Positions 8,045 to 16,090 of a DNA stretch of 64,000 nt are shown here, in pieces. A model generated the notes under the pieces. The model ran no database searches. It was not told the origin of the DNA and saw nothing but the letters and a program-made list of their open reading frames with translations. Source of the stretch: Lachnospiraceae bacterium 3-1 (GTDB lineage: Bacteria > Bacillota > Clostridia > Lachnospirales > Lachnospiraceae); the NCBI GenBank assembly GCA_000403255.2, contig KE159595.1, positions 1-64,000 of the forward strand, given 5' to 3'. A program made the position numbers and the translations under genes. Numbering within the stretch: the first letter of the stretch is position 1; each line of letters begins with the position of its first letter.

Positions 8045-8809
8045 GTGAGAACCATAACCGATTACATCACAGCCGACACCATCATGCCGCCATTTTTCCG
8101 ATACCCCCGTTTTCTGCTGAAAATGGACTTGTCACAGACCGTAAAACTGCTTTATTCGTTGCTGTTAGACCGTTCCGAACTCTCCCAGAAGAACGGCTGG
8201 CAGGACAATGAGGGCAGGACGTACATTGTCTACCCCGTTGCGGAGATAGCGGAAATGCTGGATAAAGGCAGCACCGCCATAAAAAGCGCACTGAACGAGC
8301 TGGACGCTGCCGGGCTTTTAGTGCGGGAACGCCGGGGCTTCTCCGCACCCAACCGCCTTTATGTGAAAATACCGCAAGTGCCAGTGGTACGGTTTTCCGA
8401 CCATATGACAGCCATACAGCCGGAAAACCGACCCTCTGATAGCCGGAAAAGCGACCCTCATAAGGGCGGAAAACCGACCTTTGCGTTGGACGGAAAACCG
8501 ACCCCTAACCAACTTACTATAAACCAACTAAAAGAGAACCAACTAAAAGGAGCGAGTGAGAAGCCGCCCGCCCCGTTTGGCAGATACCAGAATGTTTTAC
8601 TCTCTGAAAGCGAATATGCGGAGCTGAAAGAGGAATACCCGGACAGGCTGGAACGGCTCATTGAGGAAATGAGCGAGTTCATAGCTGCCACCGGGAATGA
8701 TTATGTGTGCCATGCCGCCGCATTGCGCCGCTGGTTAAACCGGGAGAAAAAGGAGAACCCGAAAAAGGGAATCCCCGCTTATTCCTACAAAGAGGGCGAG
8801 AGCCTTTGA
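8045..8809 (+). CDS. Replication initiator, RepA_N-type N-terminus
   Basis: The 254-residue protein starts after GGAGGTGAGAACC. Its N-terminal 120 residues (PPFFRYPRFLLKMDLSQTVK, KLLYSLLLDRSELSQKNGW, AEIAEMLDKGSTAIKSALNE) are a winged-helix RepA_N-like initiator domain. The middle section is low in complexity and is encoded by the iteron-like repeats at 8421-8504. The C-terminal 80 residues (APFGRYQNVLLSESEY to GIPAYSYKEGESL) match the C-terminus of the IME2 initiator although the N-termini are unrelated. RepA_N plasmids carry their origin inside rep, which fits. A DnaC-like loader follows, so the excised element may replicate. Confidence 0.8.
   Translation: MRTITDYITADTIMPPFFRYPRFLLKMDLSQTVKLLYSLLLDRSELSQKNGWQDNEGRTYIVYPVAEIAEMLDKGSTAIKSALNELDAAGLLVRERRGFSAPNRLYVKIPQVPVVRFSDHMTAIQPENRPSDSRKSDPHKGGKPTFALDGKPTPNQLTINQLKENQLKGASEKPPAPFGRYQNVLLSESEYAELKEEYPDRLERLIEEMSEFIAATGNDYVCHAAALRRWLNREKKENPKKGIPAYSYKEGESL
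8421..8504 (+). repeat. Four iteron-like repeats inside rep (IME1)
   Basis: CGGAAAACCGACC recurs at 8421, 8444 (one change), 8467 and 8491, spaced 23, 23 and 24 bases, about two helical turns. All lie in the rep coding region between its conserved N- and C-terminal domains. Regular spacing and position suggest initiator binding sites, hence the replication origin. Confidence 0.75.
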
Positions 8810-8885
8810 CCGCATAGACACAACGCCCCGTAAAGCACAACGCCCCAATGGGGCGTAAAAGACCATGAACAAGGAGGACGATTTT

Positions 8886-9740
8886 ATGTGTGATTACGAT
8901 AACGCCATTTTCCGGCTTGCCACGGCACAGGGAGCAGAGCCGGAGGACTACACCGGGGAGGACGGGCTTTTATACTGCGGGAGCTGCCGCCAGCCCAAAG
9001 AAGCCTACTTCCCGGAGGGCAAGACCTTTTTCGGACGTGACCGCCACCCCAAAGAATGTGACTGTCAGCGGAAACGCCGGGGAACGCTGGAAGCCAGCCA
9101 CCGGGAATACAAGCACCGGGAGGAAGCGGAACGGCTGAAATGAAAGGGATTTACAGACCCGGCTATGCGGGAATGGACGTTTGAAAACGACAACGGGAAA
9201 TGCCCCCAAATGCACAAAGCCCATGCTTATGTAGAGTGTTGGGAGGAAATGAAAGCCACAAATACCGGCTATCTGTTATGGGGCATGGTAGGCACAGGCA
9301 AGAGCTATTTTGCCGGGTGTATTGCCAATGCCCTCATGGAGAAAGAGATTTCCGTGTGCATGACAAACTTTGCCTTGATACTCAATGACCTTGCCGCCAG
9401 CTACAAGGGCAGGAACGAATACATAGCCCGCCTTTGCGGCTTCCCTCTGCTTATCCTTGACGATTTCGGCATGGAGCGTGGCACGGAATACGGGCTTGAA
9501 CAGGTTTACAACGTGATTGACAGCCGATACCGCAGCCAAAAGCCGCTGATTGTCACAACAAACTTGACGCTGGAGGAATTGCAGAACCCGGAGGACACCG
9601 CCCACGCCCGTATCTATGACCGCCTTACGGAAATGTGTACCTCCGTCTGCATTACCGGGGAGAATTTCAGGAAAGCCAAAGCACAGGCGAAAATGGAACG
9701 CCTTAAAACGCTGCTGAATGGAAAGGAGATTTGCCTATGA
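8886..9740 (+). pseudogene. DnaC-like helicase loader, broken by a nonsense codon
   Basis: The ATG 8886 follows AAGGAGGACG. The N-terminal part has a zinc-finger-like set of cysteines (CGSCRQPKEAYF, CDCQRKR). At 9141 a TGA replaces the CGA arginine codon found in IME2 (20011), a single C-to-T change. After it the frame continues with the AAA+ core: GMVGTGKSYFAGCIANALME (Walker A), LLILDDFGMERGTEYG (Walker B) and IVTTNLTLEEL (sensor). The intact sister is 19756-20610. The downstream part (9165-9740) could restart internally and would still contain the whole ATPase domain. Confidence 0.88.
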
Positions 9741-9925
9741 CCGACACCAAAAAGAACCGCCCCGCCCGCCGCCCGGATTGCGTGACCGAGGTACGCCGGG
9801 GGAACACCGTCCTTGTGGTTTCCGGCTACTTCAAGCAAGGCACGACCGCCACCGCCGCCGACAAGATGATGAAAGTGCTGGAAGCGGAAAGCGCAGCCGG
9901 ACACAAGCCGCCTTTTACCGTCTAA
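9737..9925 (+). CDS. tnpW: TnpW-family transposon-encoded small protein
   Basis: Sixty-two residues from ATG 9737, overlapping the DnaC-like gene by 4 bases, with GGAAAGGAG upstream. The core TEVRRGNTVLVVSGYFKQGT and TATAADKMMKVLEAE is the TnpW signature found beside large serine recombinases. Its role is unknown; a recombination directionality or regulatory factor has been supposed by location. IME2 has a near-identical copy (20607-20798). Confidence 0.85.
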   Translation: MTDTKKNRPARRPDCVTEVRRGNTVLVVSGYFKQGTTATAADKMMKVLEAESAAGHKPPFTV

Positions 9926-9980
9926 GCCGTGACATTGAAAAGCGGTCATGCCAGGGAGTGTGACCGCTGGAATGAAAATA

Positions 9981-10610
9981 TTAAATAGAGAGGTTTTTTT
10001 CAAAATCTATTTGTACCAGTTTTTTGCCATTAGGCAACAAATGTTCTAAAGTTTTGATTGTATGGTAATCAATTTTGAGCATGGCTTTTTCCAATGACTG
10101 TTCTTCCATTTGATGATGTACCTGTTCCAGTCCGTCAAATACATGAAGATAGGGGGAATCTGATACCCAGTTATCTTCCATATTGATTTGAATAATACAT
10201 GAAACATACTTCGGGCTTGCCTGTACGATAGCTTTTTGAAAGCAACCATATCCGATATACTCAATCAATAGATTTGCAATGACCATATCTGCCTTTGGTA
10301 GTTTATCTGTTTCATTTATCAAATCAATGCACAGACATTCCAAAAGACCGTTCAATTTAGAATACCTTTGAATGACTGATTGCAGATAAAGAGGGTTGAT
10401 GTCAATGCCATATATTTTATTAAACTTGTCTTTTTGGATATGTTCAAGACCGTTGCCACCTGCAATACCAAATATCATTAAACTTGACACGGGATATGTA
10501 TAAAATTGACCTATCATCATTTCATTTAGAACTTGCAACTGCATAACCGAATCAAGTTGCATATGATTTTCATATTCAGTTAATGAAATTTCTTCCCATG
10601 GATTTTTCAT
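9981..10610 (-). CDS. Class I SAM-dependent methyltransferase
   Basis: This 209-residue protein shows the Rossmann methyltransferase pattern: SSLMIFGIAGGNGLEHI (motif I glycines), KIYGIDINPLYLQSVIQRY (acidic end of strand 2) and KADMVIANLLIEYIG (motif IV-like). It resembles small-molecule or protein methyltransferases; the substrate is unknown. It is on the opposite strand between tnpW and the recombinase, a position empty in IME2, so it is an insertion into a cargo slot. Its lower GC content also sets it apart. The stem AGCGGTCA/TGACCGCT (about 9937-9971) downstream may terminate transcription. Confidence 0.75.
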   Translation of the reverse strand: MKNPWEEISLTEYENHMQLDSVMQLQVLNEMMIGQFYTYPVSSLMIFGIAGGNGLEHIQKDKFNKIYGIDINPLYLQSVIQRYSKLNGLLECLCIDLINETDKLPKADMVIANLLIEYIGYGCFQKAIVQASPKYVSCIIQINMEDNWVSDSPYLHVFDGLEQVHHQMEEQSLEKAMLKIDYHTIKTLEHLLPNGKKLVQIDFEKNLSI

Positions 10611-10755
10611 ACTCTTACCTCGTCAAATGCAAATTTGTTATTTGAACCGATTAGAGTATATCACAGCCCTTTGGATTTTTCTATCACTGATTTATTGCGA
10701 CAATATAATCTCCTAAAATTATCATTTTCATAGAATGTAAAGAAGCAAAAATCGC

Positions 10756-10785
10756 TGTACAACCGCCCCTATCCAATGGTATAAT
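10756..10785 (+). promoter_or_regulatory. Promoter of the IME1 serine recombinase
   Basis: TGTACA and TATAAT are 18 bases apart, followed by a leader CCTACGGAATAGTG and GGCTGGCTGTCGGAAA that is almost identical in IME2 (20857-20886). Confidence 0.6.
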
Positions 10786-10830
10786 AAACCTACGGAATAG
10801 TGAGGCTGGCTGTCGGAAACGGAGGACATT

Positions 10831-11565
10831 ATGCCAAGACAGACCACCCAAAAACTGATTACCGCCCTATATCCGAGATTGTCGCACGAGGACACGCTCC
10901 AAGGCGAATCCAACTCCATAAGCAACCAGAAGCGAATCCTTGAAGCCTACGCAAAACAGAACGGCTTTTCCAACCTCAAATGGTACACGGACGACGGATT
11001 CTCCGGGGCAAATTTCAACCGCCCTTCGTTTAAGCGTCTGATTGCCGACATTGAAGCTGGGAAGGTGGGCTGCGTGATAACCAAAGACCTTTCAAGGCTT
11101 GGGAGGAACTATATTGAAGCGGGCAGTTATATCGAAATCTTTTTCCCAAAACACAATGTAAGGTATATAGCGGTCACGGACGGCGTGGACAGCCTGACAA
11201 GGCAGGAAATGGATATTACGCCGTTCAAAAATATCCTGAATGATATGTACAGCCGGGATATTTCAAAGAAAGTGCTGGCCGGGCGCATGACACGCTCCCG
11301 CCAGGGGAAGTTTTGCGGCGGGCAGCCGCCCCTTGGCCTGATGCGTGACCCGGAGGAAAAGGGACACCTTATCCTTGACCCGGACACTGCGCCGACTATC
11401 CGTAAAATCTATGACCTTGCCTTAAACGGCTGGGGGTGTATGCGGATAGCCAAACAGCTTATGGAGGATAAAATCCCCATCACACGGGTAAAGGGCAATA
11501 CGGAATGTGACGTGAATTATTACTCATGGGGGAGCGCACGGATTAGCCATATCCTGCCACAATAA
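10831..11565 (+). pseudogene. Large serine recombinase, 3'-truncated and chimeric
   Basis: The frame encodes 244 residues starting after CGGAGGACATT. It has the catalytic serine in ALYPRLSHED, the conserved GFSGANFNRPSF block and ITKDLSRLGRNY. It stops at about the position where the recombinase zinc-ribbon/coiled-coil part should begin (SARISHIL, then a foreign stop), so roughly 300 residues are missing. The first 62 codons are almost identical to the IME2 recombinase, but after 11016 the sequence switches to another subfamily. The catalytic domain alone cannot be expected to integrate or excise IME1. Confidence 0.88.
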
Positions 11566-11580
11566 TTTTGCAAAATTATT
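11561..11580. terminator. Perfect 20-bp palindrome at the recombinase truncation
   Basis: AATAATTTTG is followed directly by CAAAATTATT. It overlaps the premature end of the recombinase frame and the end of the minus-strand lipoprotein gene, so it may be that gene's terminator or a scar of the joining event. Confidence 0.55.
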
Positions 11581-12121
11581 CACCTGTGATTATTACAATT
11601 TTCACAGCTTGAGTTGGATGTTCTTCATCATCAAGTGTCCCCCGGTAACTGATCTCAACTTTATCGCCCACAGCAATCGTGGAACCTCCTTTTGCCTCAT
11701 GGGCACTTTCCGTGGAATGCCCTTCTAATATCGGGGTATTTTCCATAAAAAAATAATAGAGCATATCGTCCTCCGGAGTCCTGAGTGTAAGTATGTTTTC
11801 TTCATACTTTTCAATAATTCCTGCTATGGGATCGCCCGCTGGGATTTCTTCGACCGGGATTTCTTCGAGCGGAATTTCTTCGGCTTCCGAAGTGGTTTTT
11901 TTGGTTTCTTCTGTAATCTCTGACTTTGACGATTCTGTAACTTTTGCTTCTGTTTCTGTAGTTTTTGCATCTACAGTTTTTACATCTGCTACTTCTTCCT
12001 GAACCGTTTCTTTCGGGGAATCATTCTCCACAGATGTTTCATTCTTTTTTTGTTCCGATGAGCATCCGATCATCCCCATAGTTAAAGCTATCATAAACAT
12101 CAGTATCAATTTCCTTTTCAT
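11576..12121 (-). CDS. Lipoprotein of unknown function (EIPxE-repeat)
   Basis: The start at 12121 gives MKRKLILMFMIALTMGMIGC, a lipoprotein signal peptide with a C-S-S lipobox; an upstream ATG (12136) is possible. A Glu/Thr/Lys-rich linker follows and contains EIPLEEIPVEEIPAGDP, a 5-residue repeat seen in the DNA as a 15-base period (about 11838-11882). The C-terminal 80 residues (GIIEKYEENILTLRTPEDDM and KVEISYRGTLDDEEHP) look like a small beta-barrel. It lies 18 bases after a second lipoprotein gene in the same direction. The function is unknown; a role at the outer face of the membrane is inferred. Confidence 0.7.
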   Translation of the reverse strand: MKRKLILMFMIALTMGMIGCSSEQKKNETSVENDSPKETVQEEVADVKTVDAKTTETEAKVTESSKSEITEETKKTTSEAEEIPLEEIPVEEIPAGDPIAGIIEKYEENILTLRTPEDDMLYYFFMENTPILEGHSTESAHEAKGGSTIAVGDKVEISYRGTLDDEEHPTQAVKIVIITGE

Positions 12122-12139
12122 AATCTTTCCCATCACTTT

Positions 12140-12691
12140 CTAAAAGAATCGTATTTCCTTGGCATAAAATTTATCATTTTTAAAGCTGCCCTTCATTTCA
12201 ACAGACATATGTACCTTCAAGTCCTGAAATTCAGCCTTTGTGTCCTCATAGCTTTCTCCATTTCCATCAGTGGTTTTTAAATAAAAACGGGTATCATCTT
12301 CCAAAATCACATGAATCAACTGAGAATCAGGGAGATCGGCATTGGAGCTTGGAGAACTGTATGATAAGGAACCGTCATCAAGAATTTTTACTTTCTTTTC
12401 GGCAATGAAAAATGAGTCTTCTTCAATCTTCCAGACCTTACCCAGAAAATCCGCATCAACAGCAGCAGCGACATCCGGCTCTAGTACCTGCCATTTACCT
12501 GCTGTATTTTCCTGCAGTCCATCCGTGTTTCCATCAATCTCTTTTGACGGCGCATCATTTAATTCCTCTAATAATGCTTCGTCTGTCTGGTTTTCTTCTG
12601 TCTTAGCAATAGAACCGGAACCACATCCTGTAACCATTGTATTCAATATACAGACAGTACCGAGTAATATCATTACTTTTTTTAGTTTCAT
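12140..12691 (-). CDS. Lipoprotein of unknown function
   Basis: The 183-residue product opens MKLKKVMILLGTVCILNTMV followed by TGCGSG, a lipobox. An acidic linker leads to a C-terminal region (FLGKVWKIEEDSFFIAEKKV, LIHVILEDDTRFYLKT, AEFQDLKVHMSVEMKGSF) that resembles the last domain of the neighbour at 11576, suggesting an old duplication. An AGGGAGG site is 6-7 bases upstream of the ATG. The pair lies between the truncated IME1 recombinase and the second virD4 remnant and has no mobile-element relatives in the window. Confidence 0.7.
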   Translation of the reverse strand: MKLKKVMILLGTVCILNTMVTGCGSGSIAKTEENQTDEALLEELNDAPSKEIDGNTDGLQENTAGKWQVLEPDVAAAVDADFLGKVWKIEEDSFFIAEKKVKILDDGSLSYSSPSSNADLPDSQLIHVILEDDTRFYLKTTDGNGESYEDTKAEFQDLKVHMSVEMKGSFKNDKFYAKEIRFF

Positions 12692-13077
12692 AAATTACCT
12701 CCCTGTTATCATAGAAATAACAGATATTATAGTTTGTCTAAATCATTTAAACAACCTATTTGTTGTGAAATGCTTCTTAAGTGTAGCAAACGTCCTTAAA
12801 CCTCTCTTAACGATTTATCTTCTCTGTCCACCTTAATCCCAAATAAGGTTTAATTCTCTGTAGCTCTGCTGCACAGCAAGCTAATACCGAGCAGAGCAAG
12901 GCTGGTTTTAATACCCCGTAGCTTGTGTTTCTTGTAGTGGCGGCTCTGCTTTGTTTAAATAATGGATATTCAGGGGAACGCCTAATAAGGGAGGGAGAGG
13001 ACAGCAGATCGACAGCTTTCACAATCATATTATAATAAACAAAAATCCAAAAGAGTGAAGTATTCACTTGACAATGT
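12692..13077. other. Gene-free stretch before the second virD4 remnant
   Basis: No supported gene is seen. The first 50 bases hold the lipoprotein promoter region. The rest has short T- and A-rich tracts, a possible -10 TATAAT on the plus strand near 13030, and no clear repeat. It ends abruptly where VirD4 homology begins (13078), so one mosaic junction lies here. Confidence 0.5.
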
Positions 13078-13329
13078 GGCAAAGAACTGATGAGCCAGGA
13101 TGAGCTTGCGGTGATGGACGGGGGAAAATGTATCCTCCAGCTGCGGGACGCCCGCCCGTTTTTGTCGGATAAGTATGACATCACCAGGCACCCCAATTTC
13201 CAGTACACCGCTGACGCGGACGATAAGAACGCCTTTGACATTGAAGCGTTTCTGTCCACCCGGCTCAAACCAAAACCCAACGAGGTCTACGATGTGTTTG
13301 AGGTTGACGTAGACACCGAGGGCGAATAA
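13078..13329 (+). pseudogene. VirD4 C-terminal fragment of a second ICE
   Basis: The frame GKELMSQDELAVMDGGKCIL, then QLRDARPFLSDKYDITRHPN, matches the VirD4 C-terminus at 1470-1690 but differs at many codons, so it is not a recent duplication. Everything upstream of GKELM is missing and is replaced by unrelated DNA at 13077. It has a normal stop at 13329 and its own acidic tail (YDVFEVDVDTEGE). It marks the left border of a second ICE remnant into which IME2 is inserted. Confidence 0.88.
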
Positions 13330-13389
13330 TCCCGTTCCGCGAGAAAGGAGTGATCTTATCTACCCGTCAGGGTCTCTGAAACCTGCCTC

Positions 13390-13454
13390 GGTATCTGGGG
13401 CGTCATCAACCTGCTGGAAGGTTATGGCAATGACAACCCTGGGGTCAATGCTCA
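13390..13454 (+). pseudogene. Maff2 fragment carrying the IME2 left junction
   Basis: The frame GIWGVINLLEGYGNDNPGVN matches Maff2, but the N-terminal helix is absent: bases 13330-13389, after a good GAAAGGAGTG site, do not encode it. At GCTCA (13450-13454) the sequence leaves Maff2 just as it does at 2161-2165. The missing N-terminus shows that this copy was damaged independently of IME2. Confidence 0.8.
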
Positions 13455-13546
13455 TATATGGTAAAGAAGCAAGTAACCGAAAACAAGAGATAGACCGCCA
13501 GCACCACACTATTCCGAACAAAAGAAACAAAAGACCAAAAGACAAG

Positions 13547-13695
13547 CATTGTGGAAATGTGCATAACAGGCTATGGAATCATGGATAACTCTGTTCACAG
13601 CATATGGAAAAGCTAGAGTGCAGCTTTCCCACATCCTGCAAACAGAGTTACCCACAATTCCATAAGACAGCCAGTTATACACATTCCCACGAATG
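13547..13695. repeat. 149-bp imperfect inverted repeat with DnaA-box-like sites (IME2)
   Basis: Each arm reads GTGGRAATGTGYATAAC, then TATGGAAT and GGRTAACTCTGTT outward to inward, around AGCTAGAGTGCAGCT. DnaA-box-like nonamers are at 13558-13566 (minus), 13580-13588 (minus), 13648-13656 and 13675-13683. Position relative to the left end is the same as in IME1. Confidence 0.75.
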
Positions 13696-13874
13696 CCGAC
13701 TGCTACGGAATCCCTCTCATTCTTTCATTCACTCAAAATATATGGCATTTCTTTTTTGAAAGATTGAATTGACGTACATAAATAGACCTCTCCATAGTAA
13801 GATACGAAGAATTAACCCCGTAAGAGATTAAATATTTTCTGTATAGAAAAGCATTACATAGAGTAAAAGTGGTA

Positions 13875-13921
13875 TCGCAACTTCAAGTTGCGAAAAAGCA
13901 CGACAAAATTGGTGGTATAAT
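13875..13921 (+). promoter_or_regulatory. Operator palindrome and promoter of the IME2 XRE gene
   Basis: TCGCAACTT and AAGTTGCGA form a 19-bp palindrome (13875-13893). Its right half includes a -35-like TTGCGA and lies 22 bases before TATAAT (13916-13921). This fits autoregulation by the XRE protein encoded at 13971. Bases 13696-13870 hold no gene. Confidence 0.55.
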
Positions 13922-13970
13922 AAAGAGTATAGGTTAAAATAAAACCATCAAAAATAAGGAGGGCATACAA

Positions 13971-14645
13971 ATGGTGTTTGCTGATAAATTACAGAGTTTG
14001 CGAAAATCAAAGGGATTGTCGCAGGAAGAGTTGGCTGAAAAGTGCAATGTAACAAGACAGTCCGTTTCAAAATGGGAAACAGGTTTAGGATACCCCGAAA
14101 CGGAAAAGTTATTGATACTTTGCGAAATATTAGATGTTGATTTAGACTATCTTATGCGAGATAAAACTGCAACAGCAGAAGATTGTAGCGTACAAAGGGA
14201 AATATCGTCTTATGAATCTTATGTTGGAAAATGGGTGCGGATTTTTTTGAAAGACCGAGAGTTTAACGGTTTGCACTGCGTTGCTCTTGTATCAATTCAG
14301 AAGTCATATTTAATTATTATGAATGACAAGGGTAAGCTGGGATTTATAGACGGATATTCTGTTAGCACCATTTCTGATTTTGTTGATAAGAAAAAGCAAA
14401 TGAAGCTACCACCTATTCCAAGCAAAGAATCCATTAAGGATATTGGCAATTACCTTGTAGGGAAAAGATGTGATGTGAGATTGAAACAAAATAATTTGCT
14501 TTTGGGATTAGGATTTAATAAACCCGGAGGATTTTATTCAGTAACTATTGAAAACATTTCCAATGATGAAGTGATTGCTTGTGATTTGAATAAATGTAAG
14601 TATACCAGCAGATTATCAGATGTTTTATATATCAAAGAATGCTAA
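13971..14645 (+). CDS. XRE-family regulator with unknown C-terminal domain
   Basis: The protein (224 aa) starts after AAGGAGGGCATACAA. Residues 1-70 are a classic helix-turn-helix (LSQEELAEKCNVTRQSVSKW, ETGLGYPETEKL). The C-terminal 150 residues (ESYVGKWVRIFLKDREFNGL, KSYLIIMNDKGKLGFIDGYS) are probably a sensor domain with a beta-rich pattern, not recognised further. It fills the first cargo slot, where IME1 has the WYL regulator, so both elements put a one-component regulator here. It is AT-rich compared with the mob genes. Confidence 0.8.
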   Translation: MVFADKLQSLRKSKGLSQEELAEKCNVTRQSVSKWETGLGYPETEKLLILCEILDVDLDYLMRDKTATAEDCSVQREISSYESYVGKWVRIFLKDREFNGLHCVALVSIQKSYLIIMNDKGKLGFIDGYSVSTISDFVDKKKQMKLPPIPSKESIKDIGNYLVGKRCDVRLKQNNLLLGLGFNKPGGFYSVTIENISNDEVIACDLNKCKYTSRLSDVLYIKEC

Positions 14646-14835
14646 AAACAAAATTCTAATAGGGGAAAGTCAACAGAAATATGAATATTGTTTTATTCTG
14701 CTATTGATAACAGCATCAAGTATTATTATCGCTATTTAGAGGGACGATAACAAAAAGTGTTGCCGCCCCTCTAAATTATAAAAATGTATCCATAAACCAT
14801 GCACCGCCCTATGTGGGAGAAAGGGGGAATCGTAT

Positions 14836-15294
14836 ATGCCTTATGCAGAAGCATACAGAGAACACATCATGTATACTTTCAATGGCTATTGCAAGACCGT
14901 CATACGCTTTGCGGCTATCAACGCATGGCGTGACAGGAGCAGACGGCGGCAAAAAGAAATATCCCTTGAATACCTCACAGAAGAAAAGTTTTACCCTTTA
15001 GGCACAACAGACGAATATTTTGAAGCACCCTATGAAGAACACCCTATAACGATATGCGGTCAGACAATTATCCTCACGAATGGGAAACTTGCTGCCGCCC
15101 TGTTATCGCTGCCAGAGAGAAACCGGGAAATCATTTTCCTTTACTTTTTCGGGGATTACACACAACAGGAAATCGGGGAAATGTACGGACGCTGCCGGAG
15201 TACGACCGGGTATCAAATCCGCAGGACTTTACAGCTTCTGCATAAAGAAATGGAGGTGCTTTCACATGGGGAATCCGAACCTTTTGCCCTATGA
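14836..15294 (+). CDS. Sigma-70-like regulator (Tn916 orf7 type)
   Basis: Intact 152-residue relative of the broken 3526 gene. The ATG follows AGAAAGGGGGAATC. Region 2-like residues (YREHIMYTFNGYCKTVIRFA) lead to region 4 with LPERNREIIFLYFFGDYTQQ, then EIGEMYGRCRSTTGYQIRRT, a helix-turn-helix for promoter -35 contact. Related proteins in Tn916-type elements act on transfer-gene expression. It overlaps the next gene by 29 bases. Bases 14646-14835 upstream hold no gene. Confidence 0.85.
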   Translation: MPYAEAYREHIMYTFNGYCKTVIRFAAINAWRDRSRRRQKEISLEYLTEEKFYPLGTTDEYFEAPYEEHPITICGQTIILTNGKLAAALLSLPERNREIIFLYFFGDYTQQEIGEMYGRCRSTTGYQIRRTLQLLHKEMEVLSHGESEPFAL

Positions 15295-15478
15295 AACTAT
15301 TGTCCGGGCGACTAGCGGAGAGCCGGAAGCCGTGGACGAGGTTTTAAGGCATTACAGCAAGCGAATCCGAATCGCCGCCATTGAAAACGGACATATCGAC
15401 AGAGATACCGAGGATAGCATAAAACAGCGGCTTGTCGCTGCCCTGTTCAAGTTCCGTTTTGATGAACAGGAAGTCTAA
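15266..15478 (+). CDS. Helix-turn-helix small protein (Tn916 orf8 type)
   Basis: Seventy residues from ATG 15266, the IME2 counterpart of 3957-4169, sharing MGNPNLLPYETIVRATSGEP and the DTEDSIKQRL block. It is translated from inside the sigma-like gene (GGAGGTGC upstream). Regulatory role by association. Confidence 0.8.
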   Translation: MGNPNLLPYETIVRATSGEPEAVDEVLRHYSKRIRIAAIENGHIDRDTEDSIKQRLVAALFKFRFDEQEV

Positions 15479-15557
15479 GAAGTCCTTTTGTTTTTCGATA
15501 AAAGGAAATATAATAAAGCAATGGAAAAGTGAAAGTTGCAAAGGAAGTGGAATTGAA

Positions 15558-15995
15558 ATGTGCATGGAATGTTATATTGATGAAAACAGAATAACACCAT
15601 TATTAAAGCCATTGGATTGTTTAGCAAATCACACACAATACATTTGTGGAACTTGTGGGCGGTGTATTTGTATTGAACATGACCCCAAGCGTGGATTGCA
15701 ACGGTGGAATTTCCCTTTTAAGTCGTTAGAAATTGCAAAATTGTATTTGCGTACTGCTGATTACAGTATGAAAAAGCCATGTGGCATTTATGAGATAAAA
15801 AGTAAAAATGGCAGACTTTCATACAAAATCTTTGCGGACAGCGAGGCTATGCAATTATATCTAAAAAACAATAATGGAAAAACTTGTGAAACAATGAAGC
15901 CTATTTTCATTGTTGATGAATACAAAGAATACCCAAATACACAGGTAAGAAAATTAACGTTTGATGAAATACAGAAATATATGTCAGAGCGATAA
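15558..15995 (+). CDS. Hypothetical cysteine-rich protein, putative zinc binding
   Basis: The ATG at 15558 follows AAGGAAGTGG and gives 145 residues. CMEC near the start and CGTCGRCICIEH at about residue 35 form a possible four-cysteine zinc site. The middle part (LQRWNFPFKSLEIAKLYLRT) and the end (TFDEIQKYMSER) are not recognised. It replaces the winged-helix and YCII genes of IME1 in the second cargo slot. Low GC content marks it as recently acquired cargo. Confidence 0.6.
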   Translation: MCMECYIDENRITPLLKPLDCLANHTQYICGTCGRCICIEHDPKRGLQRWNFPFKSLEIAKLYLRTADYSMKKPCGIYEIKSKNGRLSYKIFADSEAMQLYLKNNNGKTCETMKPIFIVDEYKEYPNTQVRKLTFDEIQKYMSER

Positions 15996-16058
15996 ATTCC
16001 CGCTTAAATTGTAGTCAAAAACTGAATAACCGCCATTACATAAAATGGTATAACAAGA

Positions 16059-16090
16059 CAGGAAATCAAGAAAAGGTTTCCTGTTTTTTT
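16059..16090 (+). terminator. Terminator/attenuator upstream of mobC (IME2)
   Basis: Same CAGGAAA/TTTCCTG stem with a T-run as at 5071 in IME1. A candidate oriT hairpin (TTGGGGT/ACCCCAA, 16363-16380) follows. No gene is seen between 15996 and 16441. Confidence 0.75.

Larger units (their letters stand above)
2166..11553 (+). mobile_element. IME1, mobilizable element in maff2, degraded
   Basis: The left junction lies inside maff2 at GCTCA. Order: 148-bp inverted repeat, WYL regulator, sigma-like gene, HTH gene, winged-helix gene, YCII protein, mobC, relaxase, VLP protein, rep, DnaC-like, tnpW, methyltransferase, serine recombinase. The same order in IME2 (13453-22644) makes the comparison direct. 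The right end is missing because the recombinase is cut at about 11553. Several genes carry disabling changes, so it is probably unable to excise or replicate alone, although mobC and the relaxase look intact and might still act in cis. Confidence 0.8.

Noticed and set aside
11838-11882. A short 15-base-period repeat that could be mistaken for a repeat array.
   Set aside because: It encodes the EIPxE peptide repeat in a lipoprotein linker and has no spacers.
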